Below the pieces are notes generated by a model. It saw nothing but the letters and a program-made list of their open reading frames with translations, did no database searches and had not been told where the DNA came from. From Nostoc sp. TCL240-02 (lineage in GTDB: Bacteria > Cyanobacteriota > Cyanobacteriia > Cyanobacteriales > Nostocaceae), in assembly GCF_013343235.1 (NCBI RefSeq), contig NZ_CP040094.1, positions 442,501 through 506,500 on the forward strand: a stretch of DNA of 64,000 nucleotides, in the 5' to 3' direction. Shown here one piece after another: positions 37,218-44,651 of the stretch (its first letter is position 1; the number at the start of each line of letters is the position of its first letter). The translations under genes were made by a program, and so were the position numbers.

Positions 37218-37319
37218 ATGAAGGTAAAAGGTGCAACTTTGAGGGTTAAAGGCGCAACTTCCAGGGTAAAAGGTGCAACTTTGAGGATAAAAGGCGCAAC
37301 TTCCAGGGTTAAAGGTTAA
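37218..37319 (+). repeat. 21-bp repeat array encoding a 33-residue heptad peptide
   Basis: Alternating 21-bp units GTAAAAGGTGCAACTTTGAG and GTTAAAGGCGCAACTTCCAG types, four to five in all. From ATG 37218 to TAA 37319 they encode VKGATLR/VKGATSR heptads. No good ribosome site. Same unit length and alternating layout as the 20.1-kb array, but a different sequence. Coding is unproven. Confidence 0.6.
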
Positions 37320-37424
37320 GCGATCGCTCTTTTAACTCGACAACTCGTGTTCAAAGGTGCAACTTTCGAGTTCAGAGGTGGAATGATGAAGCTTTGAGGT
37401 GGAGCGATCGGATCGCATCATCGT

Positions 37425-37630
37425 TTACCTGTCTTCTTCTAGCAGTGCAGCTAGTTTATTAGCAGCTTCATGGGAATTATAGGGAGACCACACATGATAA
37501 GTGACCCCTCTGCCTGTAACGAGGATATTTCTTCTTCTGTCGCTAATTCTTGAACTAAAAACTGCATGACCTTGAGTTTATCTGCACGAGATAGCTTGTG
37601 CAAGGTTAGGAATAAATCTGCTGCGCTCAT
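37425..37630 (-). pseudogene. Small conserved protein gene with a 1-nt deletion
   Basis: MSAADLFLTLHKLSRADKLK, then VMQFLVQELATEE, is the start of a small protein family frequent in Nostocales, often with a VWSPYDSxEAA C-terminus. Here that tail (VTYHVWSPYNSHEAANKLAA, to a stop at 37425) is in another frame: a run near 37504 has four G where five are expected. As it stands translation ends at 37451 with unrelated residues. Function of the family is unknown to me. Confidence 0.7.
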
Positions 37631-37747
37631 ATCAAGTTGAATCAGCCTAATAAAAAAGATTTTACTACGCAAAACCTGTCCTTCTCCGATGCGGAGAGGG
37701 ACAGACTTTAATAAAAGTTCAAAGTACAAAGAGGTTTGATAACTAAT

Positions 37748-38779
37748 TATAGCGGTTATCAGTCTACTTCAGTACAGTAGGAGAGAGCAATTCTACTGAT
37801 AATTGGTGGTGATGAAAGCCTACTCTCTCGACTTGCGTCAAAAAATAGTTGATGCTTATGCCTGCGGTGACATTTCCCAACGAAAACTGGCTAAAAACTT
37901 TGGTGTCACCTTAAGTTTTGTGCAAAATTTACTCAAACGCCATCGAGAATTGGGGATGATAGGCCCCAAGGTGCGGACTGAGCAGACAGCAACAAAGTTG
38001 AATGCTGAACAGTTAGAAATCCTGCGCCAACTCGTCATAGCACAGCCCGATGCGACGTTAAGCGAATTGCGGGAACGACTTTACGAGAAAACAGAGGTCT
38101 TAATTGGGGTAGCTACGGTGAATCGGATGGTTCGCTGGAAACTTCACCTCAACCTCAAAAAAAAGTCTCCACCTCACAAAAAAGGTAGTGATGAAGTCCA
38201 ACTAGCCCGATTTGAGTACTGGAAACTCTTGAGGGGGATACCCGTCGAAGAGCTGATTTTCTTAGATGAATCGGGAGTTAATCTGTCCTTCATCCGCAAA
38301 TGTGCCCGCGCCTTGCCTGGCCTTCGGGCCTATGCTCAAAAGCCCAACCGCAAAGGGAAAAATGTCTCGGTAATTGGTGCAATTAGCTTGAAAGGACTGC
38401 TCACCCAATGGAGTGGCTTAGGTTCTATCGATGCTTTGACTTTTGATGCCTTCATCGCCCAAAAGCTCGTACCCAAACTTTGGCCTGGTGCAGTGGTGAT
38501 CATGGATAACTGCTCAATCCATAAAAGTGATGAACTTGAAGCTTTGCTCATCGCTGCTGGCGCTCATCTCATTTATCTCCCCCCCTATTCTCCCGATTTT
38601 TCACCGATTGAGAATTGTTGGTCCAAGATTAAGAACATTCTCCGTCGCATCGGTGCAAGGACATACCCTGATTTACTCCAGGCATTAGATACGGCATTCG
38701 CAGAAGTGACAATAGAGAATTTGCTGGGTTGGTTTACTCACTGCTGCTACTGTACCTCACAAGACTGATAACCGCTATA
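37748..38779 (+). mobile_element. IS630-family insertion sequence, copy 2 (intact)
   Basis: 1028 bp, 37750-38777, same terminal repeats as copy 1 and a TA on each side. Inserted between the broken small gene and nadE. Confidence 0.95.
37812..38768 (+). CDS. IS630-family transposase
   Basis: 318 residues from ATG 37812 (MKAYSLDLRQKIVDAYACGD). N-terminal helix-turn-helix (SQRKLAKNFGVTLSFVQNLL), then DDE_3 catalytic domain: FLDESGVNLSFIRK, VIMDNCSIHKSDEL and LPPYSPDFSPIENCWSKIK hold the D, D and E. Intact, so this copy may supply enzyme for copy 1 as well. Confidence 0.95.
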   Translation: MKAYSLDLRQKIVDAYACGDISQRKLAKNFGVTLSFVQNLLKRHRELGMIGPKVRTEQTATKLNAEQLEILRQLVIAQPDATLSELRERLYEKTEVLIGVATVNRMVRWKLHLNLKKKSPPHKKGSDEVQLARFEYWKLLRGIPVEELIFLDESGVNLSFIRKCARALPGLRAYAQKPNRKGKNVSVIGAISLKGLLTQWSGLGSIDALTFDAFIAQKLVPKLWPGAVVIMDNCSIHKSDELEALLIAAGAHLIYLPPYSPDFSPIENCWSKIKNILRRIGARTYPDLLQALDTAFAEVTIENLLGWFTHCCYCTSQD

Positions 38780-38807
38780 CTTGATTTGCGGATGAGCATT
38801 TTGTCCA

Positions 38808-40526
38808 TCACAACAAACTAAGGTTAGGTGTAGCTGTAGTTTTAGTTTGGTAAGCCTTTTTGACACCAACCCAGTTACTAGCAATTGGCATTCGCCAACC
38901 AGTTCCGAAGGCGCGATCGGTGATTTTCAATCCGGGGGGTGCTTGTCGCCGTTTAAATTCAGCCCGTGCCACCATTTGAATTACTCTATCTACAATCACC
39001 GGATCGTGACCGGCTGCAACAATTTGCACTGCTGATTGGTGGTTGTGAACCAGGCGTTGCAAAATATCGTCCAAAATTTCGTAAGGCGGGAGAGAGTCTT
39101 GATCCACTTGACCTGGTTTGAGTTCGGCGCTGGGTGCTTTAGTCAAAACGTTTTGCGGGATGATTTCATTATTGCGATTTAACCAATGACAAAGTGAATA
39201 CACACGCGTTTTAGGAACATCTGCAATCACCGCTAACCCGCCATTCATATCGCCGTAAAGAGTACAGTAACCAACTGCCATTTCTGACTTGTTACCTGTA
39301 GATAAAAGCAGATAGCCAAATTTATTAGCGATCGCCATTAATAAATTACCCCGAATCCGAGATTGAATATTCTCCTCAGCTATTCCAAACTCAGTACCCG
39401 CAAACAAATCACCTAATGTTTGATCGAAGCCTTGCATTAAGTCGCCAATTGGTAAAAGATTAGTCTTAATCCCCAAATTTTCGGCTAATGCCAAAGCATC
39501 ACTAATGGAATGTTCCGAACTATAAGGGGAAGGCATGAGAACACCCAAGACATTTTCTTTACCAAGTGCAGCCGTGGCGATCGCAGCTACTATTGCAGAG
39601 TCAATCCCGCCACTTAAACCCAAAACTACTTTAGAAAAGCGACACTTGCGGGCGTAATCTCGCACTCCCAAAACCAAAGCTTGCCAAATTTCTTCATCTT
39701 CTGATTCATAAACAGGTGCTACAGAACCCAATAGTAAATCGCTTTGTACCTCATCAAATTCGACCACCATTAAATCGGTATCAAAACCACGGGCGCGAGA
39801 TATAATTTCACCTTGGCGATTTAAGGCAAAACTACACCCATCAAAAATTAAATCGTCATTTCCACCAACCTGATTAGCATAAATAATCGGTTGTTGAAAA
39901 CGTACTGCACTATGACTGAGCATTGTTTCTCGAAGCTGCTGCTTGCCGACTGTGTAGGGTGAAGCAGACAAATTTACAATCAAATCTACACCCAGAATTG
40001 CTAAGTCAGCAATTGGATTTACCGCATAACTCCGTTTGCCCCAAAATTCCTCATCGTTCCATAAATCTTCGCAAATAGTTACGCCAATATCGATATTATC
40101 TAAAGTGAAATAATTAGCTTGCAAACCTGGTTCAAAATAGCGACGTTCATCAAATACATCGTAAGTAGGCAAAAGTCGCTTGTGAAAAACTTGCTTGACT
40201 GTGCCATTTTCTAACAAAGCCATGCTATTAAATAAGGTTTTACCGCCACTAATATGTGCATTGGGGTTCGGTTCAACAGTTCCTACCAACACAGCTAAAT
40301 TTGGTGGTAAATCTTGAGCCAAGTTTTGTAAAGTGATGCCCATCGCCTTCACAAAACTAGGATTTAGTAATAAATCTCGTGGTGGATAACCACATAAAGA
40401 AAGTTCTGGTGTCAACAACAAACGCGCACCGTTAGATGCTGCACGTTGTGCCGCCTCCAGAATTTTTTGGGCATTTAAAAGCAAATCACCAATTGTCGGA
40501 TTAATTTGAGCGATCGCAATTTTCAT
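38808..40526 (-). CDS. nadE: Glutamine-dependent NAD+ synthetase
   Basis: 572 residues. N-terminal nitrilase-type glutaminase (Glu41 in LLLTPELSLCGYP, Lys in VFHKRLLPTYD, Cys in GVTICEDLWND) supplies ammonia to the C-terminal synthetase (P-loop VLGLSGGIDSAIVAA), which amidates nicotinate adenine dinucleotide to NAD+. It follows nrtR, nadD and pncB on the same strand but is separated from nrtR by about 235 bp with a repeat, so it may have its own promoter. Confidence 0.96.
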   Translation of the reverse strand: MKIAIAQINPTIGDLLLNAQKILEAAQRAASNGARLLLTPELSLCGYPPRDLLLNPSFVKAMGITLQNLAQDLPPNLAVLVGTVEPNPNAHISGGKTLFNSMALLENGTVKQVFHKRLLPTYDVFDERRYFEPGLQANYFTLDNIDIGVTICEDLWNDEEFWGKRSYAVNPIADLAILGVDLIVNLSASPYTVGKQQLRETMLSHSAVRFQQPIIYANQVGGNDDLIFDGCSFALNRQGEIISRARGFDTDLMVVEFDEVQSDLLLGSVAPVYESEDEEIWQALVLGVRDYARKCRFSKVVLGLSGGIDSAIVAAIATAALGKENVLGVLMPSPYSSEHSISDALALAENLGIKTNLLPIGDLMQGFDQTLGDLFAGTEFGIAEENIQSRIRGNLLMAIANKFGYLLLSTGNKSEMAVGYCTLYGDMNGGLAVIADVPKTRVYSLCHWLNRNNEIIPQNVLTKAPSAELKPGQVDQDSLPPYEILDDILQRLVHNHQSAVQIVAAGHDPVIVDRVIQMVARAEFKRRQAPPGLKITDRAFGTGWRMPIASNWVGVKKAYQTKTTATPNLSLL

Positions 40527-40604
40527 ATTATTTAGTCATTAGTCATTAGTCATTTGTCATTTGTCATTTGTCAAGAGTCACTTATGACTTTTGACTTTGC
40601 AATA

Positions 40605-40737
40605 CGGTTCGGTTAACGTTTTAATATTTTGAAGATCCCCCCAACCCCCTTAGAAAGAGAGGCTTATAACCGTCTTCTACCCCCTTTTTAAGGGAGTCGC
40701 CGCAGGCAGGGGGATCTTAACCGAAATGTATTGCAGG
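40605..40737. repeat. Nested inverted-repeat element, second copy type
   Basis: Outer arms GCAATACGGTTCGGTTAA and TTAACCGAAATGTATTGC (15 of 18 pair); inner part AGATCCCCCCAACCCCCTT to AGGCAGGGGGATCT at 40633-40717. Same plan as 8577-8792. Non-coding. Confidence 0.65.
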
Positions 40738-40762
40738 AATGTGGACTCTGTAAAGTAATTGC

Positions 40763-41509
40763 TTAAATAAACACCAAGGGTTTATCTTTTAAGGGAGCAA
40801 ATGCTTCCGCGTCAAACTTATACAAACTAGCCGGACGACCAGCACCCCGTGATACCTTAATTCCGGTATCGCATAAAAAACCTAACTTGAGTAGACGCGC
40901 CCGAAAATTAGAATAATCGGAAAAGTTATCATCTAAAACTGTGGCGTATAACTGATATAAATCATTCAAGGTAAACATTTCTGGCAAGACTTCAAAAGCC
41001 ACCGGGCTATACTCTAATTTATTTCGTAATCGCCTGTGTCCATAAGCCAGAATTTCATTATGGTCAAAAGCTAATTGCGGCACTTCTTTGACTGGATACC
41101 AAGCTATACCAGTCATGCGATCGGCAATTAATTCGGCTTCCTCAAATCGCACTAGGGCAAAGTAACTAACTGATAGATAACGCACACCATAACTATCAGT
41201 TGCTTCCCGTGGATCGCGATTTGGCCCGCCAAATGTATAGAGTTGTTCTAAGTAGAGATTGTTGACCTTAATTTTCTCCGCCATAATACGATAGGCGGCA
41301 TCCTCTAAAGACTCTCCTGGACGTACTAAAGTACCGGGAAGACTCCAATGATTTAGAAATGGTTCTTGCTGTCGCATTACTAGTAGAACTAACAGCCGAT
41401 TTTGCACAGTATCTACAGAAAAAATTACATTATCAACACCAACCTTGAAATCGGCCAAAGGTTGTTGGTTTAACGGAGTTGGTATCTTTTTTTGTGAACG
41501 TCCTGGCAT
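40763..41509 (-). CDS. nrtR: NrtR-type NUDIX-like transcriptional regulator of NAD metabolism
   Basis: 248 residues: NUDIX-like N-terminal domain fused to a C-terminal winged helix (YSNFRARLLKLGFLCD, SRGAGRPASLYKFD). The NUDIX box reads GTLVRPGESLEDAAYRIMAE; the catalytic REUxEE is degraded to RIMAEK, as expected for NrtR, which senses ADP-ribose rather than cleaving it. It overlaps nadD by 40 bp and shares the unit with pncB. A probable binding site lies before pncB at 43581-43605. Confidence 0.9.
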   Translation of the reverse strand: MPGRSQKKIPTPLNQQPLADFKVGVDNVIFSVDTVQNRLLVLLVMRQQEPFLNHWSLPGTLVRPGESLEDAAYRIMAEKIKVNNLYLEQLYTFGGPNRDPREATDSYGVRYLSVSYFALVRFEEAELIADRMTGIAWYPVKEVPQLAFDHNEILAYGHRRLRNKLEYSPVAFEVLPEMFTLNDLYQLYATVLDDNFSDYSNFRARLLKLGFLCDTGIKVSRGAGRPASLYKFDAEAFAPLKDKPLVFI

Positions 41510-42069
41510 TCGTACAAATGCTCTCGATTAATATAGGCAACTACAGGGGCGGTGAGGGCTTGAGAATCTCCATGTTCGCGGTAGGCTGTTGAGGAAACAT
41601 CTAGACCGGTCAGACTAGCGATCGCAATTTTCCCTCCCAGCTTTTGCACTACCTCTGAACTAGATTCATCTATTGCATATCCGGGTCGCGGTACAATCAG
41701 TAGTTGCACTTGCTGTAACAAATCTTCAATGCGATACCAACGTGGTAGCTGACTCAGTAAATCTGAACCAATAATCAACGTCAATTCAGCGTCTTCACCC
41801 CAAGTAAGCTTGGCTTTTTCTACTGTTTCCAGTGTTCTGAAGCTACTTAATTCTTGTTCCAAAGCAATATTGTGCCTTGGCGCGTCTATATCCGCAATCA
41901 ACAGTCGCAACATTGCCGCCCGATGTTCTAAGGGTGTTTGATGAGACTTAAACGGATTATCCGCCGCCCAAACCGCTACCCAATCATAACGCTCAGACAA
42001 CCAACTCAGAATTTTTTGATGTCCCGCAGTTGGTGGATCGGCACTAGTACCAAACAAAGCAACTCTCAT
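41470..42069 (-). CDS. nadD: Nicotinate-nucleotide adenylyltransferase
   Basis: 199 residues of the nucleotidyltransferase fold: VALFGTSADPPTAGHQKILS at the N-terminus and SSTAYREHG near the C-terminus (the ISSTxIR motif). It should adenylate nicotinate mononucleotide. Odd: the family motif GxFDPxHxGH reads GTSADPPTAGH, with Thr for the first His. The stop end overlaps nrtR by 40 bp. Confidence 0.85.
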   Translation of the reverse strand: MRVALFGTSADPPTAGHQKILSWLSERYDWVAVWAADNPFKSHQTPLEHRAAMLRLLIADIDAPRHNIALEQELSSFRTLETVEKAKLTWGEDAELTLIIGSDLLSQLPRWYRIEDLLQQVQLLIVPRPGYAIDESSSEVVQKLGGKIAIASLTGLDVSSTAYREHGDSQALTAPVVAYINREHLYECQDVHKKRYQLR

Positions 42070-42115
42070 AGTAATTCGTAATTCGTAATTCGTAATTCGT
42101 AGTTCGTAATTAAGA
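42070..42115. repeat. GTAATTC tandem repeat
   Basis: Five copies of GTAATTC or close variants between nadD and pncB. Confidence 0.85.
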
Positions 42116-42134
42116 CATACCGAAAGAGTAATTA

Positions 42135-43550
42135 TTACCTCTGTGTACTCAGCGCTTCTGCGGTTCGTTTCTTAGTCTCTTCAGTCAACACCCGTAACCC
42201 CTCAGAAATCTCCACTTCTACAGCCACAGGATGATCCAAAAGCCGTGCCTGTTGTGGCAAACTGGCAACTGAGGCTGCGGTACGTTGACGAATTGTTGCC
42301 AAAGACTCTAACGGTTGCAACCGTTGACCTTCCTGTACTACCAACTGCAACAAAGGCTCTTCTTCCAAAGCAATTTCACCTAAAAGTCCCAACCTATCTG
42401 CTTTTACCCTACCTCCGGTAAACGAACGAAAAATCTGCTTGCGCCCTGGATAAGTAACTTTACCACTCGACTGCTTCATCACTGGGATGCCATCAATGTC
42501 TACAAGTTTATAGACTCCATTTACAGGCGAACCTGTAACTAATCTGGTTCCCAATCCATAACCATCAATTTGCGCCCCAGCAGCTTTTAACCTGGCAATT
42601 TCCCACTCATCCAAGTCGCCACTGGCAAAAATTGGCACACCGGGAAGGAGCGATCGCACCTGTTTTGATAAGGTAACTAAATCTCCTGAGTCCAATCTCA
42701 CTCCTGTCAATTGCATTTCCCCGGAATTTACTTTTTCAGCCAAACGCTGGGCAGCAGCAAGGGTATCGTAGGTATCAATCAGCAATGGCGCACCCGGAAA
42801 ATATCGATGAAATGCACTAAAAGCTTGTTCTTCAGTGCCTTCTATTGCTGACAGCGCCATCACCAAGGCGTGTGCCATCGTACCACTAGGCTTTTCTCCC
42901 AGTTGTAGCGCTGCTAACACATTGGAGGTTGAATCTAGCCCACCTGCCAACGCCGCCCGCGCCGCCCACAAAGACCCCTGCGGACTAAATGCTCGTCTTG
43001 TGCCAAATTCTAAAAGTGTTGCTGATTCTCCCGCTACATCCCGCAACCGTGCTGCTTTTGTGGCAATCAAAGTCTGGTAATTAATCGTATTCAGAAGGTA
43101 AGTTTCCACTAGTTGCGCTTGCCAAAGTGGTGCTTCCACCCGCAACAGTGGTTGATTGGCAAATACGGCTGTCCCTTCTGGTACTGCCCAAACATCACCA
43201 GTAAATTTACCCTCAGCTAAAAGTGACCAAAAGCGATCGCCTGCATGAGCAAAAATTCCCGTTGCTTGTAACGCTGCAATTTGCGAGGCACTAAAGCGGA
43301 TTTTGGCTAAATATTCCAATGCTTGCGTTAGCCCCATTGCAATTAAATAACCAAAACCTTCTGGCAATCTTCTGACAGACAATTCAAAGCTTGCCCGTCG
43401 TTGTTCTATACCTTCGCCTGTGTAACAAGCTGCCATCGTCAATTGGTAAAGATCGGTCAGCAAGCTGTAGTCATCAGCCGAGAGGTTTAGTTCCTGATTC
43501 TGCTGGCTTTGCTGTTTATATACATAGTCCAAATCTGGCAAAGTTGTCAT
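42135..43550 (-). CDS. pncB: Nicotinate phosphoribosyltransferase
   Basis: 471 residues. DDYSLLTDLYQLTMAACYTG opens the enzyme; FGTRRAFSPQGSLWAARAAL, LIDTYDTLAAAQR and VRLDSGDLVTLSKQV are family motifs of the phosphoribosyl site. It salvages nicotinate to nicotinate mononucleotide, which the adjacent nadD product then adenylates. First gene of the pncB-nadD-nrtR unit; a palindrome about 30 bp before its start is the likely NrtR operator. Confidence 0.95.
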   Translation of the reverse strand: MTTLPDLDYVYKQQSQQNQELNLSADDYSLLTDLYQLTMAACYTGEGIEQRRASFELSVRRLPEGFGYLIAMGLTQALEYLAKIRFSASQIAALQATGIFAHAGDRFWSLLAEGKFTGDVWAVPEGTAVFANQPLLRVEAPLWQAQLVETYLLNTINYQTLIATKAARLRDVAGESATLLEFGTRRAFSPQGSLWAARAALAGGLDSTSNVLAALQLGEKPSGTMAHALVMALSAIEGTEEQAFSAFHRYFPGAPLLIDTYDTLAAAQRLAEKVNSGEMQLTGVRLDSGDLVTLSKQVRSLLPGVPIFASGDLDEWEIARLKAAGAQIDGYGLGTRLVTGSPVNGVYKLVDIDGIPVMKQSSGKVTYPGRKQIFRSFTGGRVKADRLGLLGEIALEEEPLLQLVVQEGQRLQPLESLATIRQRTAASVASLPQQARLLDHPVAVEVEISEGLRVLTEETKKRTAEALSTQR

Positions 43551-43580
43551 GCAAGAGATTCCTTACAAGCTGCTTCTTTT

Positions 43581-43605
43581 ATTTATGGTAATATTTACCA
43601 TAAAT
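43581..43605. promoter_or_regulatory. Probable NrtR operator before pncB
   Basis: ATTTATGGTAA and TTACCATAAAT, perfect 11-bp arms with a 3-nt centre, 31 bp upstream of the pncB ATG. Position in front of the unit that encodes NrtR supports autoregulation. Binding is inferred. Confidence 0.7.
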
Positions 43606-43906
43606 AATGTCAACTACCGTTAAGGATATTTCCTGAGATTGCTATGTAACAGTAGATTCATAGGTAAATTTATACTAACTTTATAAAATACTTAATATTT
43701 TTTAATAGTAAAAGCTAGCAATAATGTTAATGGATAAGGCAACTAATGAAAGGAAAAATATCTTTTCAAAGAAAGTTTGTTTTGCTTCGCTCTTTTTCCG
43801 ACTAGGGTTGGAGAAACAGCTATGTTACAATTAGAATCGGAGAGAAAAAGTTGACTTTTTAACAAGCTAAAGTATTGCAAAGTTATCTGAATAAATATTG
43901 CACATA

Positions 43907-43924
43907 TTCTCAATATATTGAGAA
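43907..43924. promoter_or_regulatory. 18-bp perfect palindrome upstream of the 50-residue gene
   Basis: TTCTCAATATATTGAGAA, fully self-complementary, 77 bp before the ATG at 44002. Suits a dimeric repressor or activator site. The rest of the 43606-43906 gap is AT-rich without a gene that I can support. Confidence 0.5.
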
Positions 43925-44001
43925 GTAGAGCCAGCTAAGAATATTGGTATTAGAGTATAGGTAGCACAATTAAAGCGACTCAAAATAAGGAGTCCAATAT
44001 T

Positions 44002-44154
44002 ATGGCTATTTCCAAAATCCTTGGTAATATAACTCGGTATATTTCTGAAGCAGCAATGCGGATTTTTGGCCCTACGGATGATGCTTATCCTGCTACTGGG
44101 GTACAACCTTTTACAGGTGAGCCTTACGATAAGCGTAAAGATGATAATTCGTAG
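44002..44154 (+). CDS. Small conserved-looking protein, 50 residues, unknown function
   Basis: ATG 44002 has AAGGAG nine bases upstream, an excellent ribosome site. The peptide opens MAISKILGNITRYISEAAMR, an amphipathic helix, followed by IFGPTDDAYPATGVQPFTGE and a charged tail. No signal peptide or full membrane helix. The composition (DDxYPxTGVQPFxGxPY) looks like a real conserved motif, and I believe similar short proteins exist in other cyanobacteria, but I cannot name the family. A strong hairpin follows the stop, and a perfect palindrome lies upstream: it looks like a compact regulated unit. Confidence 0.72.
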   Translation: MAISKILGNITRYISEAAMRIFGPTDDAYPATGVQPFTGEPYDKRKDDNS

Positions 44155-44192
44155 GTAGTGATATAGCATTTGAAAAATATTTATGAACAAAA

Positions 44193-44225
44193 AGATCCCC
44201 GACTTCTTGAAGAAGTCGGGGATCT
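44193..44225 (+). terminator. Terminator-like hairpin after the 50-residue gene
   Basis: AGATCCCCGACTTCT and AGAAGTCGGGGATCT pair perfectly over 15 bp with a 3-nt loop. No clean T-run follows. Same family as the hairpin at 20051-20083. The next 180 bp to 44409 hold nothing I can call. Confidence 0.75.
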
Positions 44226-44409
44226 GAAGAATTTTGCGATTGTTCAAAAGGTGTTTCGTTCATAATCTTCACGTTCCTTTCGAGTAGCTAGACGGGCGCT
44301 GATGATACGGATAAGCTGTTAAGCAAATAAGATTGCACATTGAGACCGCAGGGGGGCAGGGAGCAAGGGAGAGGGTTTGCAGATTTTATTACTATGAAAA
44401 TAGTGCAAT

Positions 44410-44616
44410 TTAAAGGACTATTAGCTTAGTATTGGAACGCTCAGTGAAACAAATCAACAGCAAGAGATTTTGTTGAGAGTGACCAATAATGATTTCTTGC
44501 TGCTCATCTATAGAGTGCGCTTCATCATCAAAGATCACTGCCAGAGAATTGCCGAAGACAGTTTTGGCTTCTTCAAAGCTGACACCGTGCTTCTTCAAAT
44601 CCCACTCGAACTCCAT
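44410..44616 (-). pseudogene. Truncated BrnT-like toxin gene
   Basis: 68 residues: MEFEWDLKKHGVSFEEAKTV, VFGNSLAVIFDDEAHSIDEQ and LLLICFTERSN match BrnT ribonuclease toxins. About seven residues between MEFEWD and LKKHG are missing relative to the family, and the C-terminal ISARKATRxER helix is absent, replaced by TKLIVL and a stop. No brnA antitoxin gene follows. Probably a relic. Confidence 0.65.
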
Positions 44617-44651
44617 GACTAGATCGTATCCGATTAGCTATGCAAAGTTGA

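Noticed and set aside
37218..37320. CRISPR-like array
   Set aside because: Same reason: no spacers, only alternating 21-bp units.
43867..44247. 126-codon minus-strand frame over the 50-residue gene
   Set aside because: It is antisense to a small gene with an excellent ribosome site and crosses the terminator hairpin; composition is not protein-like.
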